Source: Chamaecyparis obtusa (lineage: Eukaryota > Streptophyta > Pinopsida > Cupressales > Cupressaceae). From it: 64,000 bases of DNA. Of the stretch, positions 38,890-50,930 are shown in pieces. Every line of letters starts with the position of its first letter. Positions within the stretch are counted from its first letter, which is position 1. The translations under genes were made by a program, and so were the position numbers. The DNA lies in contig BSBK01009257.1 of assembly GCA_027943335.1 (NCBI GenBank), forward strand, positions 1 through 64,000, in the 5' to 3' direction. The notes beneath the pieces are model-generated. The model was given only the letters and a program-made list of their open reading frames with translations. It had not been told where the DNA came from and searched no databases.

Positions 38890-39435
38890 GCTTATAGGCG
38901 ACGCTAGAAAGTGCAGAGGCAAAATTTAATTCTTACAGGCGACATTCTGTACCTCTAAAGGCGATAGAAGAAATGTGCAAAGACGATGAATAATTCAACC
39001 AGGCGACACAAAAAGTATTACAGGCGACACCTAAATGGCTCAAGGCGACAGAAGAATGCCTAAACACGACAACAAAACTTCTAGAGGTGACAAAAGATTG
39101 GTTGAAGGCGTAATTACAGTCGCTGAAGGTATGAAATTTTGTCTCAGGAGCGTGATTTCTTTCTGTCAAGGCGTGATTTCTTTTCATTCCAGGCGACCGA
39201 AAAGAATTTTGAGACGAAACAGAAGTTATCGATCACGGGAAAATCTCAGTTATGCAGGCGTGAAAACAGAGCTCATAGGCGTCATTTCTTTCCTCAAAGG
39301 CGTGATTTCATTGCAAGAAGGCGTGACTGGATTGTATGTAGGCGACATTTCTTTTCATGAAGGTGACATTTCTTTGCTTGAAGGTGACATTTAATTGCTA
39401 TAGGCGACATTTAATTGCTTGAAGGTGACATTTCA
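38890..39435 (-). repeat. array of about 24 GGCGACA-like motifs in the Tat leader
   Basis: On the plus strand the word AGGCGACA or a close variant (AGGTGACA, AGGCGTGA) recurs about 24 times, mostly every 20-30 bp, separated by diverged AT-rich spacers such as TTTCTTTGCTTGA. In the element's transcript the motif would read TGTCGCC and lie within about 630 nt of the primer site. Confidence 0.8.
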
Positions 39436-39494
39436 TTTGTTTCCTGCAAATACAAGCATATAAAGTATAATCTCATCAAAATGATTGTGGTTTT

Positions 39495-39514
39495 GGGTCC
39501 CACCGGGCGTGCCA
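39495..39514 (-). promoter_or_regulatory. Tat primer-binding site
   Basis: On the minus strand TGGCACGCCCGGTGGGACCC starts three bases after the LTR end. The position and TGG start fit a tRNA primer site. The tRNA was not identified. Confidence 0.75.
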
Positions 39515-39517
39515 GAA

Positions 39518-40799
39518 TGTAGACTAGGATTTGAGTGTGCACCTAAACCTGTTTTGAAGGCCAAAGACAAACAAACGTCATAGCATATAATCAAATCAAA
39601 TTTAATGGTAAACAAACTAAAATCAAAGCCACCTCAGTTTAAGCTTAAAACGGATGCGCCCATGCACCGTTTGATATGCTTGGATATAGATGGATGTGGG
39701 TGTGCAAACTCAAGCACTTGGAGCATGCAAATTAGGATGATTTGAGGATCAAGAAGACCCAAAATGACACAAAATAGGTATGAGGAACCTATTTTGCCTC
39801 AAAGGCCTCAAGATCACACAAATGTGCAAAGCTTAAAGATGAACTAAGATTGATTAAACAAGAAATGAATCTATGTTAATCCAATTAAGCTAATTTAGAT
39901 GTGATTTAAGCTTGGAAATGATCTAAAATGATGAGTTTATGCTTATGCTAGAATGAAAATGGCATTATAACTTTGCTATTGAGTTTGAAAGTTGAAAGAT
40001 GATTTTCCTTAGGAAGTGAGGGTATTTATAGGAAAAGGGAAGGGCTTGGTTTAAAAGGATGAGTCAGAGTTAGGGCTAAGGTTAGGGTTGAGTCAAGGAC
40101 AAGTGTCCTGACAAGTGTCAAGGGAGGATTGAGTTGAAAGTTTGAGGGCATGTGCACAATTTGGTAAATGTGCCCAAGGCCAAGAGGTGGCAAGGAAGGG
40201 ATAAGAAGGTCTTAAATGCATTTGAAGAGGTGGCCAAAGAGGTGTCCCTCTTTGTTGACCAAAAATGATGACTAAGAGGAGGTTAGCATAAGTTTTGGTA
40301 AACCTTTTGCTAATGGAATGTGACAAGATTAGAAAGGGGATTAGGATTAGGATTAGGAGAAAGGGATGGGCAAGTGGCTTTTGGTGAGATTTAGATATTT
40401 ATTAAAGGTAAATTTAATAAATATTAAATATCTAGGCTTAGGGTTTGAAGGAACTAGATTAGGGATTTGACCCATTTAGAGGAAGGTTTAGGACTTTCTA
40501 GAAGAGTTTAGTGCTCTTTAGAATTTTGGCCAACTTTGGGATAAAAAATAAATTAATTTATTTTTGAATTTTTTTGGTCAATTTATTAATTAAATAATTA
40601 ATAAATTAGGGATAATGTCCAAATGACATTTTTAGGCTAGATTCCTTAATTAAAGATTTTTAATTAAGAGAGAGGGATTTAATGCCATAAAAATAAATTA
40701 ATTAATTAAATAATTAATTAATTAATAAATGATGATGTCATCAAAGATTTTCAGAAAACAAAAATAATTTATTTTCTGAAGGATTTTTCGGTGTCTACA
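39518..40799 (-). repeat. Tat 5' LTR (right copy)
   Basis: 1282 bp, nearly identical to 25470-26762; the main differences are small indels in the AT-rich part. It is transcriptionally upstream for the minus-strand element. Confidence 0.93.
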
Positions 40800-40804
40800 G
40801 TGAC

Positions 40805-41415
40805 ATTGGAGAAACCCTCAAATCAAGGGTTTAAGAGGGCTAATTTGGGTTTTTTTATATTCGCTAGGTGCTGGGATAAATTCCTCTTGGATTTAGAGGT
40901 TTGGTAACATATTGAAACATTGATGGAATTTTGCAGTCTTGGGGATGCAAGTAACTAGGTGTTGCTTTGTTAAATCACCCATTTTTTAAGCATTTTGGGG
41001 CCACATAGTGAGGACAGTCATACTCGGTCCTAAACAATCTACCCTGTCCTTTTGGTATGTTGTAAAAATCAATAAAGGGTACTCAAATATATAATTTATT
41101 TTTTTAGTATTTTGGAAAAAGTTAGAGATAAGATCTTGTGAAGGCTGCAGCAGGGCTACAGGACAGGCTATTAGGGCTAACTTGGTGAATTTTGAAGATT
41201 TGGTATTTGAACATTTGGAGAAAGTTTGAAACCTATTTAGTTACCTTGGATTTCATAAATTAAAGTTATTGGATCATACTTTAAGGCTTGTTGGGCTATA
41301 ATTTACCATTTCACCTATTGAAGCCATCTTGGGTCACTAGTTGGATTGTTACAATTGGTTAGTTTTATGTACTTGGACCTTGGATCCACCACACTCCTTT
41401 GCCACCTCTGCATCA
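40805..41415 (+). repeat. TR-GAG 3' LTR, second part
   Basis: Continues the LTR interrupted at 25469, colinear with 21707-22317, ending GCATCA at 41415. The boundary follows the duplicated GTGAC at 40800-40804. Confidence 0.9.
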
Positions 41416-42301
41416 CCCCATTTATGATCATTTCATGAGGAAATATCTTCATGGTTCGCAGGCTGTAAGTTAGGGCATCATGCATTGTTTATGAGCTCAC
41501 TGTTTGAGTACCGACCAATCAAATAGGGACATGAGGTGCTCAAAAAGTGAGCTCATAAAAAATGCATGATGACCTAGCTTGTTTCTCATGAGCCATCAAG
41601 ACATTTCCTCATGAAATGATCATAAACGGGGAGTACCACATAGTGAATATCAACAACAAAACAAATAAAGAGAGATCAAACACTTCACACAATATATGTT
41701 GTTCTATAAGATTTTATTAAGACTAAATATATTATTTTATTAAGATTTTATTGAGACAAAGTATTTTGGGTTAATTTTATATTATTTTATAAGATTTTAT
41801 TAAGACTAAATATATGATGTAAACTCATAATTATACTTGATATATATATACTTCAAAGCAGGAATTATGAAATATAGTTGTAGGTAGTTATCTCTTCTAT
41901 AATGATGGAGGAGTGAAAGGTAATGATCAATGAGGTTTCTTCTATTATATCATACATTAATACACTTACTATTTTGAATTTAAGCTTGGGCATCATGCAA
42001 TGTTATTGTTGTCATTGCATGCTTGCTACTATTGTGCACCATATATTGTTTTATACACTGTTTATTGCATTGAGACCATGAGCTTGCCATTTGTAATGTA
42101 TTTTTTGTTATTGGATCAATGCTACCATGTTGTTGAGGCTGTAGATGCATTGAATCACCACTGCCATTCTATTTTTATAGCAGTAATATAACAAACAGAG
42201 CACCGGCTAATCAAATAGGGACATAAGTAAGATATTTAATGCATTATTACTTCATCATGATGATAAAAATTTCATTGGCTCAAAGCACATAGAATGTGGA
42301 T
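41416..42301 (+). mobile_element. foldback-family left arm, inner part
   Basis: Continues the arm broken at 20683. It reads, inverted, as 43392-44330: the same GGCTCAAAGCACATAGAATG end, the GATGGAGGAGTGAAAGGTAATGATC block and the AAAATCTTATAAAACAAC block. A local palindrome lies within it (41416-41510 against 41530-41640). Confidence 0.8.
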
Positions 42302-43391
<1,090 letters not shown>

Positions 43392-44900
43392 ACATTCTAT
43401 GTGCTTTGAGCCAATGAAATTTTTATCATCATGATGAAGTAATAATGCATTAAATGTCTTACTGATGTCCCTATTTGATTGGACAGTGCTCTATTTGTTA
43501 TATTGCTGCTATCAAAATAGAATGGCAGTGGTGATTCAATGCATCTACAACCTCAACAATATGGCAACATCGATCCAATAATAGAAAATACATTACAAAT
43601 ACCAAGCTCACAGTCTCAATGAAATAAACAATGTATAAGACAATATATGGTGCACAACAATAGCAAGCATGCAATGACAACCATAGCATTACATGATGCC
43701 CGAGCTCAAATTCAAAATAGTAAGTGTATTAATGTATGATCTAATATCAGCAACCTCATTGATCATTACCTTTCACTCCTCCATCATTATAGAATAGATA
43801 ACTACCTACAACTATATTTCATAATTCCTCCTTTGAAGTATATATATATCAAGTATAATTATGAGTTTACATCATATATTTAGTCTTAATAAAATCTTAT
43901 AAAACAACATAAAACTAACCCAAAATACTTTGTCTTAATAAAATCTTAATAAAACAATATATTTAGTCTTAATAAAATCTTATAAAAAAACATACATTGT
44001 GTGAAGTGTTTGATCTCTCTTTATTTGTTTTGTTGTTGGTATTCACTATGTGGTCCTCCCCGTTTATGATCATTTCATGAGGACATGTCTTGATGGCTTG
44101 CGGGCTGCAAGTTAGGGCATCATGAATTGTTTATGAGCTCACTGTTTGAGCACTAGCCAATCAAATAGGAACATGAGGTGCTCAAACAGTGAGCTCATAA
44201 ATAATGCATGATGCCCTAGCTTGCAGCCCGTGAGCCATCAAGACATTTCCTCATGAAATGATCATAAACAGGGAGTACCACATAGTGAATATCAACAACA
44301 AAACAAATAAAGAGAGATCAAACACTTCACACAATGCCTTGAAGGTAATAGAAATGATGCCCTATCTCTCAAAGCTTGTGGGTCATCAAGCATTCCAAAT
44401 GAAAAGATGTAAACAATACCAGTATTAAACAGTGAGCTCATGAACAATGTATGATGCCCTAGCTTGCAGCTCGCACACCATCCAGACATTTCCTCATGAA
44501 ATGATCATAAACGGGGAGTACCACATAGCTAGTGAATATCAACAGTAAAACAAATAAAGAGAGATCAAACACTTCACACAATATATGTTGTTTTATAAGA
44601 TTTTATTAAGACTAAATATATTGTTTTATTAAGATTTTATTAAGACAAAGTATTTTGGGTTAGTTGTATGTTGTTTTATAAGATATTTATTAAGACTAAA
44701 TATATGATGTAAACTCAATATAACAAACAGAGCACCGGCCAATGAAATAGGGACATGAGGTGCTCAAATAGTGAGCTCGTAAACAATGCATGACGCCCTA
44801 GCTTACAGCCCGCGAGCCATCAAGATATTTCATCATCAAATGATCATAAATAAGGAGTACCACATAGTGAACATCAACAACAAAACAAATTAAGATATCC
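43392..44900 (-). mobile_element. foldback-family right arm
   Basis: Inverted copy of the left arm (42301 down to 41416, then 20683 down to about 20160). It includes a local palindrome (about 44022-44152 against 44190-44320) around GAGCACTAGCCAATCAAATAGG. Orientation '-' means it reads in reverse relative to the left arm. Confidence 0.8.
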
Positions 44901-44984
44901 CTATTTTATTACTGATGTCCCTATTCACATCTTTTCATCAAATGACCCAAAAACATCAAGAATGGTCCTATATGGTCACTAATA

Positions 44985-45262
44985 GCCAACTTTCAGAAGA
45001 ATATGAATGAATATGCAAACATACATAAGTGGATGAACATAAATAATGAAGGTACCAAACATTGCCTGAAGTTATTAAGTGTTGACCTAGGGTTCAATCC
45101 AGTATGCTCTTGTATGATCCAAAACCTGTAAGGAAGGAAAAGATGAGGTTAGATCCAAAGGATCTAAGCAATTCTTGGCACCCTATTATTGATCCTCATC
45201 TACAATTATGCATGTGCATAGTCAAGCCATACACTTCTAAAATGAACTGTGCTACAGAACAT
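44985..45262 (+). repeat. dispersed about 250-bp repeat, copy 2
   Basis: Same orientation as 19325-19630, with the AGAAGAATATGAATGAAT start and ATTATGCATGTGCATAGT. It interrupts the inverted-repeat order on the right side. Confidence 0.7.
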
Positions 45263-46435
45263 GGGTGTGTGTTAATGTGATTCAAAAGCTATTATGGAAG
45301 ATTGTTACATTGTTGAGATAAGGATATCTTAATTCTACAAGAATAAATATTTTGAGAAATATTTGAATTTAATTTTGACAATAACATGAGGAATGATATA
45401 TTTCAAGCTTCAGCGAGACTTCATACCACGTAGTGTTAGTAGATTACGTTCAATGTGTTATTTACACTTGTATTGGTGGGAAAACTCTTGAAAACGTGCA
45501 AAAGAGATTACATTCAACCATGTTGTTTACATGACACATGTAGTTTATCTCCAGCCTAAATTAGCATTGTGTACAAATCTATGGACGGTGCGTGGTACGA
45601 AGCCTCGCTCAAGCTTGAAAATGATAAGTATTATGATGCTAAGGTATGGTGTGGTAAGCACAAGTATAGTTTCTCGTAAGCTGCTATTGGTATCATTTTT
45701 TTTTCCAATAGTTGCAGAATCCATCTTCTCCTGTACTTACACGTATGTATACATTTTGGGTTTGGCTTTAATGTCATGTAAATTTGAGTGAAATGGTAAT
45801 AATATTTAAGAGCAACAAGTATGGCATTTTAAACAAGTATGCATATACATTATATAACAGGAGTGATATATTTTAATAGAAACACTTAATGAGAAGGATG
45901 CCTATATAACAGGAGGAGTGATATATTTTAATGGCAGTGGACATATAAATTGTAGTGAAACTCTATAATTTATTATTGTAAGTGGACATAAAAATTGTAG
46001 TGTAAGTGGTAGGATGATTGTAAGTGGACATAGAAATTGCAGTGAAACTTTGTAATTTATTATGGCTCAGTGTTGTATATCCATAGTCAATGTCTAGTTA
46101 AACTTTAGGATGATACTTATATGATGGATTAAGTAAATTGTTCTTACCTTGAGACTAGTAGACCATGGGATTAGAGGATGGTTGTTATAATAGCAACTGT
46201 ATGTCTGTGGGATACCTTTATATTTTGTATTAAATGATGATACATGTGTGTTTCTTCCTTTTACAACAGTTTATATTCTGATACTTATATCTTGAATTAT
46301 CAAATGACCAATGAGTGATAATTTCAAAAGTGTAACATAATTAAAGGCATATGAATTCATATTGTACTTAATCTGAATGCCACTGTGTAATGTTTTTACC
46401 TACGATATTTTGAGACCCCGCTCCATTTTAAACTA
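45263..46435. other. intergenic with small local duplications
   Basis: AT-rich. Two short duplications: ACAGGAGTGATATATTTTAA (about 45860 and 45911) and GTAAGTGGACATA(A/G)AAATTG (about 45980 and 46021). An 86-codon plus-strand frame (45531-45791) has no recognised features and is not called. Confidence 0.5.
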
Positions 46436-47085
46436 ACCTATGACTTCAAAGGAGGAATTATGAAATATAGTTGTAGGTAGTTATCTCTTCTATAATGATG
46501 GAGGAGTGAAAGGTAATGATCAATGAGGTTGTTGCTATTAGATCATACATCAATACACTTACTGTTTTGACAGCAATAACATTGCATGATGTCAGAGCTC
46601 AAATTTAAAATAGTAAGTGTCTTATTTTATTACTGTTGTCCCTATTTTATTACTAATGTCCTATTTGATCTAATAGCATCAATATAACAAATAGAGCATC
46701 GACCAATCAAATAGGGACATGAGGTGCTCAAACAGTGAGCTCATAAACAATGCATGATGCCCTAGCTTGCAGCCTGCGAGCCATCAAGACATTTCCTCAT
46801 GAAATGATCATAAACAAGGAGTAACACATAGTGAATATCACAAAATAAATAAATAAAGAGAGATCAAACACTTCACACAATGCCTTGAAGGTAATAGCAA
46901 CGATGCCCTAGCTCTCAAAGCTCGCGGGTCATCAATCATTCCAAATGCAAAGATGAAAATAATGCTAGTATTAACATTCATATTTTTCCATTAAATCAAC
47001 AAATGCCATCAAAATGAAATTGAGTTAATGAGAAGACAAAGCTCGAATGCCTACCTCAAGTCATGGCTGCCATATAAAGATCAAA
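46436..47085 (-). mobile_element. foldback-family fragments, outer right side
   Basis: 46436-46600 matches the left arm in direct orientation (GATGGAGGAGTGAAAGGTAATGATC block), then flips. 46690-47085 matches 19640-20200 in inverted orientation, down to the ATGGCTGCCATAT/CATATTGCAGCCATG end. This gives an outer limit for the inverted repeat. Confidence 0.65.
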
Positions 47086-47149
47086 TGCTAAGAAACTATG
47101 CTATAAAATTTCATGCCAAATTTCATCAAGAATGGTCCTATATGGTCAC

Positions 47150-47340
47150 TAATAGCCAACTTTCAGAAGAATATGAATGAATATGCAAACATACATAAGT
47201 GGATGAACATAAATAACGAAGGTACCAAACATTGCTTGAAGTAATGAAGTGTTGACTCAGGGTTCAATCCAGTATGCTCTTATATGATCCAAAACCTGCA
47301 AGGAAGGAAAAGATGGGGTTAGGTCCAAAGGACACTATTA
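47150..47340 (+). repeat. dispersed repeat, copy 3 (truncated)
   Basis: Direct copy of 19325-19500 and 44985-45150, ending near AGGTCCAAAGGAC. Confidence 0.65.
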
Positions 47341-47549
47341 GGGAAATATTTCTCCTTGACTGTATTCTTTTGGGGTCTGATCTATTGTAGTCGTTTCTTT
47401 TTTCTTTGAATCATTGTTTACAATTAATTTTGATGCAATATTTATATGAAGAACAAGAACAAAATGGTGAACGAGTGTATTTGATAAAGATAAACATGAC
47501 ACATTTTGTTGGGCTGATTGGGTTGGCCTGGTACCATTAACATGGCCTA

Positions 47550-48310
47550 GCCAGATATTAAACAGTGAGCTCATGAACAATGTCAGCATTAAACAGTGAG
47601 TGCATGAACAATGTATGATGCCCTAGCTTGTAGCTCTTGAGCCATCAAGACATTTCCTCATGAAATGATCATAAACGGGGAGTACCACATAGTGAATATC
47701 AACAATAAAACAAATAAAGAGAGATCAAACACTTCACACAATGCCTTGAAGATAATAGAAACGATGCCCTAGCTCTCAAAGCTCGCAAGTCATCAAGCAT
47801 TCCAAATGAAAAGATGTAAACAATGCCAATATTAAATAGTGAGCTCATGAACAATGTATGATGCCCTAGCTTACAACCCGTGAGCCATCAAGATATTTCC
47901 TCATGAAATGATCATAAATGGGGAGTACCACATAGTGAATATCAATAGAAAAACAAATAAAGAGAGATCAAACACTTCACATAATTCCTTTTTTTAATTT
48001 AGCAATGATGCCCTAGCTCTCAAATCTTGTGGGTCATCAAGCATTCCAAATGAAAAGATGTAAACAATGCCAGTATTAAACAGTGAGCTCATGAACAATG
48101 TATGATGCCCTAGCTTGCAGCCCGCGAGACATTAAGACATTTCCTCATGAAATGATCATAAACATGGAGTACCACATAGTGACTATCAACAACAAAATAA
48201 ATAAAGAGAGATCAAACACTTCACACAATGCCTTGAAGGTAATAACAATGATGCCCTAGCTCTCAAATCTCATGGTTTATCGAGCATTCCAAAGGCTAAG
48301 ATGTAAACAA
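47550..48310 (-). repeat. minus-oriented foldback units in tandem
   Basis: Three successive units of about 240 bp, each with the order CAGTGAGCTCATGAACAATG, ATGATGCCCTAGCTT, CATCAAGACATTTCCTCATGA, GGAGTACCACATAGTGA, AGAGATCAAACACTTCAC, then ATGCCCTAGCTCTCAAA. They are in the opposite orientation to the units at 19980-20683. Confidence 0.75.
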
Positions 48311-48394
48311 TGCCACTATTAACAATGCTAAGATGTAAACAATGCCATTGAAATTGAGTTAATGAGAAGACAAAGCTCGAATGCCTACCTCAAG

Positions 48395-48515
48395 TACTAG
48401 TGCCCTCTTCCCACATGGTATTGGCCTCTTTGCGCATGCCAAACTCAAATGCCCTCTTCGCGCCATGCAAAAGTGTAGTGCCCTCTTCGCGGTAGCTCTT
48501 CGAATACACAAAAAT
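48395..48515 (-). other. GC-richer, exon-like peptide block, copy 2
   Basis: On the minus strand reads TTLLHGAKRAFEFGM and ends MWEEGTST then TGA, matching 19784-19906. TGCCCTCTTC recurs three times on the plus strand within it, so part of the apparent coding may derive from a short repeat. Confidence 0.4.
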
Positions 48516-48570
48516 TATAAATGACACTTTCTTTTTCTTTTCTTTTTGTTTATAACTAAAGGGTGTCGCA

Positions 48571-49584
48571 ATTATGATGTTAGCATCACTATTACGACAC
48601 CGTCGGGTGCACTTGCAAAAAAAATACAAATGGTGTGGTGTCACAAATTGGCCTAATACTTGCATGCCTGCATCATAAAGTGAGTACACACATAGACACA
48701 CACACACACCCACACCCCCAAACACATAAATATGGAAGACAATGCAAAGAATGATAGGGGTTGAGACATCGTGTGGACCTCACTAGGTGAGTAACTAAGA
48801 CTTAGACCCCTAGTCATACATTCAAATCACAAACACATATTTAAGCATCCAGTACACAAGATATTATCAATCAAATAGAATAAGGGTTATATGAGGTAAT
48901 ATAATTCATCATGATTTGGGTTAGTCCCTTAATAAAAATAATAATAAAATATGTAATCATAATCATATATGTAATCTCATAGGTGAACAATAAATGTACA
49001 TAAGAATAATAGCATATAAAGAAACTAATACTTAAGGAGACCTTGAAATCATAATGTATTCATATATTGAAATGAAAACATAAACATCAAAGTATCATAA
49101 TCGAGTAATTATTGATAAGGAGTTCCTCACATAGTAAACATATGGATCCATTAGGTGGCCACATAACACATAAGAAGAAGATGAATACTCATGAAAGAAT
49201 CTACCTAAAAATACATAGGGTTGGAGAGGTATTATAGTACTCAAGACTGAATCATGACTAGGGAATAACAATTATAAAATTGACATAAGGTGTAAGAAAT
49301 AAGATGTATGGAACAATTGATCAATCTTGATAAAGGCACACAATGAAGCCCTAAATAAAATATTTTTGAATGACTATCAACATAAAGGTAATTATATCAT
49401 ATCATAATGGGAATCATTATCCCCATGCTATATTTTTATGGTTGAGAGCATTATCTTACATAGGTGTGTGTTGTTACATTATGATTAGCTTCAATTATTA
49501 TATTTTTATTTAACATGCTCATGTGACCTAACCACATCCAAAAACTAATTTATCACATTGGATTCATTAGGAGTCAATTTATTT
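48571..49584. other. intergenic, nothing recognised
   Basis: AT-rich, with a short CA-rich tract near 48690-48720. No coding, RNA or repeat call could be supported. Confidence 0.5.
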
Positions 49585-49679
49585 CATATCAAATAACATA
49601 TGAATGTGACCTAAATATGTTCTAAGAGTTGCACTATGGACCCTATATATGCCTTCCTCCATATTATCAACTATATTTT
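49585..49679 (+). repeat. 95-bp flank, left copy
   Basis: The 95 bp immediately before the Copia 2 LTR recur at 54776-54870 with two mismatches. The copy ends exactly at the LTR boundary. Confidence 0.92.
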
Positions 49680-50868
49680 TGTTGGATACAATTGTCTGAA
49701 GGACATTGTTGGACTAGCTATGTGTTGTCTTTAATGTCACACAAATGTCATATCAATTATCATTCTCAGTGTCTACCAAGTTCAGTCGGTCAGCTAAGCG
49801 GTTCTCAGTGTCTACTGAGTTTAGTCGGTCAGCTAGGTAGTTTTTAGTGTCTACCGAGATCTCTCGGGTGTCTAAAGGAAACATGATAGGGAAACAGTGT
49901 TAATCGAGCCTCCTCGATTATTGAAGGAAAATTAGTGGTTGCCAAGCTCTCTCGGTCTCCGAAGGATGTTGCAGAATTCACTGTGGTTACTGAGTTCACT
50001 CGGTCACCAAAAGAAATTTTTTCAGGATTAATGTTTACCGAGCAAGGTCGGCCCTTCAAAGGATTTTGTTATTACAGTTTGTTTATCCAAGCTGACTGTT
50101 GTAATAATTATTAGTGCCGACTTGACAATCTAAATGTTAATTAGAATGGCATATATATATAGAAGGTCAAGTGGTGAATAGAACAATATACAGCATGCAG
50201 AAATCATTTTGAAGAAAGGTTTGTGTGAATTTTGAAGGATGGTTAGATATCCTTGAGGAGTAGCAAAGATTTATTTGATCAGTAAGGATCTAGTAAAGCA
50301 GAACAGAGATCTATATTTAGAAATTTAGTTGCAGGTCATTTCATTGTTACTCTCTTACAATTGTAGCAGTGATATCAAAATCTCTTAACCGAGTTGTTTT
50401 AACAACCATTTTGTAAATCCTCTAACAAGGTGACAGTTCTATTGAATTGTTTCAAGACCTCTTACAAGGCTACTCCTAGTAGGGTGATTAAATCCTCTGA
50501 CAAGGTCACACTTAACAGTGTGTTTTGTAACCTTTTACTGGGTTGGCTTCTAACCGGGCATCACTTCAGAAGAGTGAAAAATAGTAACTAGTTACATTGG
50601 TGGTTTTTCCCATATTGGGTTTCCACAGTAAATCTGGTGTCTCTTGTGTTCATGTTATTTTCTTTATTCATGTAAGTTAATCAGTGATGAATGCTTAAGA
50701 ACAATTTAATTATTACACACTTCAAAGATCAAGTTTCAGCATTTCTCTGTATGTTTACCGAGTGGCAACAGTAAATATTTTGTTAAGATATCTAAGGGAT
50801 CAGTGGTAATATTTTTGTGGTTAACTGATTCACCCCCCCTCTCAGTTACTGCATCTATATTTCCAACA
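49680..50868 (+). repeat. Copia 2 5' LTR
   Basis: 1189 bp, TGTTGGATAC to CCAACA. It contains a regular series of short palindromes (49775-50052) and ends with a C-run then TCTCAGTTACTGC, similar to Copia 1. The partner LTR is absent, so age cannot be estimated from LTR divergence. Confidence 0.9.
49775..50052 (+). repeat. seven spaced ACCGAG-N4-CTCGGT palindromes
   Basis: Short inverted repeats at 49775-49790, 49814-49829, 49853-49869, 49901-49920, 49941-49956, 49989-50004 and 50037-50052. Start spacings run from about 36 to 50 bp. The fourth is a perfect 8-bp-arm palindrome (TAATCGAG/CTCGATTA). The flanking bases are also partly repeated (CC(G/A)AAGGA after several sites). Confidence 0.85.
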
Positions 50869-50870
50869 AT

Positions 50871-50882
50871 TGGTATCAGAGC
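50871..50882 (+). promoter_or_regulatory. primer-binding site, initiator Met tRNA
   Basis: Exact TGGTATCAGAGC two bases after the LTR end. Confidence 0.93.
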
Positions 50883-50930
50883 TTTTGGTGCTTGCAGGAA
50901 GGGTTTCAAGGACCTGAGCTAAAGATCAGG

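Larger units (their letters stand above)
25470..40799 (-). mobile_element. Tat-lineage gypsy element, near full length
   Basis: 15,330-bp Ty3/Gypsy element on the minus strand with target duplication GTGAC (25465-25469, 40800-40804). The LTR ends are the inverted pair TGTAGAC/GTCTACA. The primer site is next to the right LTR and the purine tract next to the left LTR, which fixes the orientation. The frame encodes gag, protease, reverse transcriptase, RNase H, a second RNase H of archaeal type, then integrase. That second RNase H before integrase is the hallmark of plant Tat elements. The two LTRs differ by only about a dozen substitutions and two or three small indels by eye, so this is the youngest insertion in the window, yet the frame has seven stops. 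Confidence 0.93.
20689..41415 (+). mobile_element. TR-GAG type LTR element (gag-protease only)
   Basis: 5' LTR 20689-22317, degenerate primer site 22320-22331, gag-protease frame 22400-24133, 3' LTR 24452-25469 continued at 40805-41415. The two LTRs are exactly the same length (1629 bp) once the nested insertion is removed. The target duplication is CCTCG (20684-20688) versus CCCCA (41416-41420). Other foldback copies read CCCCG at this spot, so each side carries one later change. There is no reverse transcriptase, RNase H or integrase, so it depended on another gypsy element. Confidence 0.88.
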
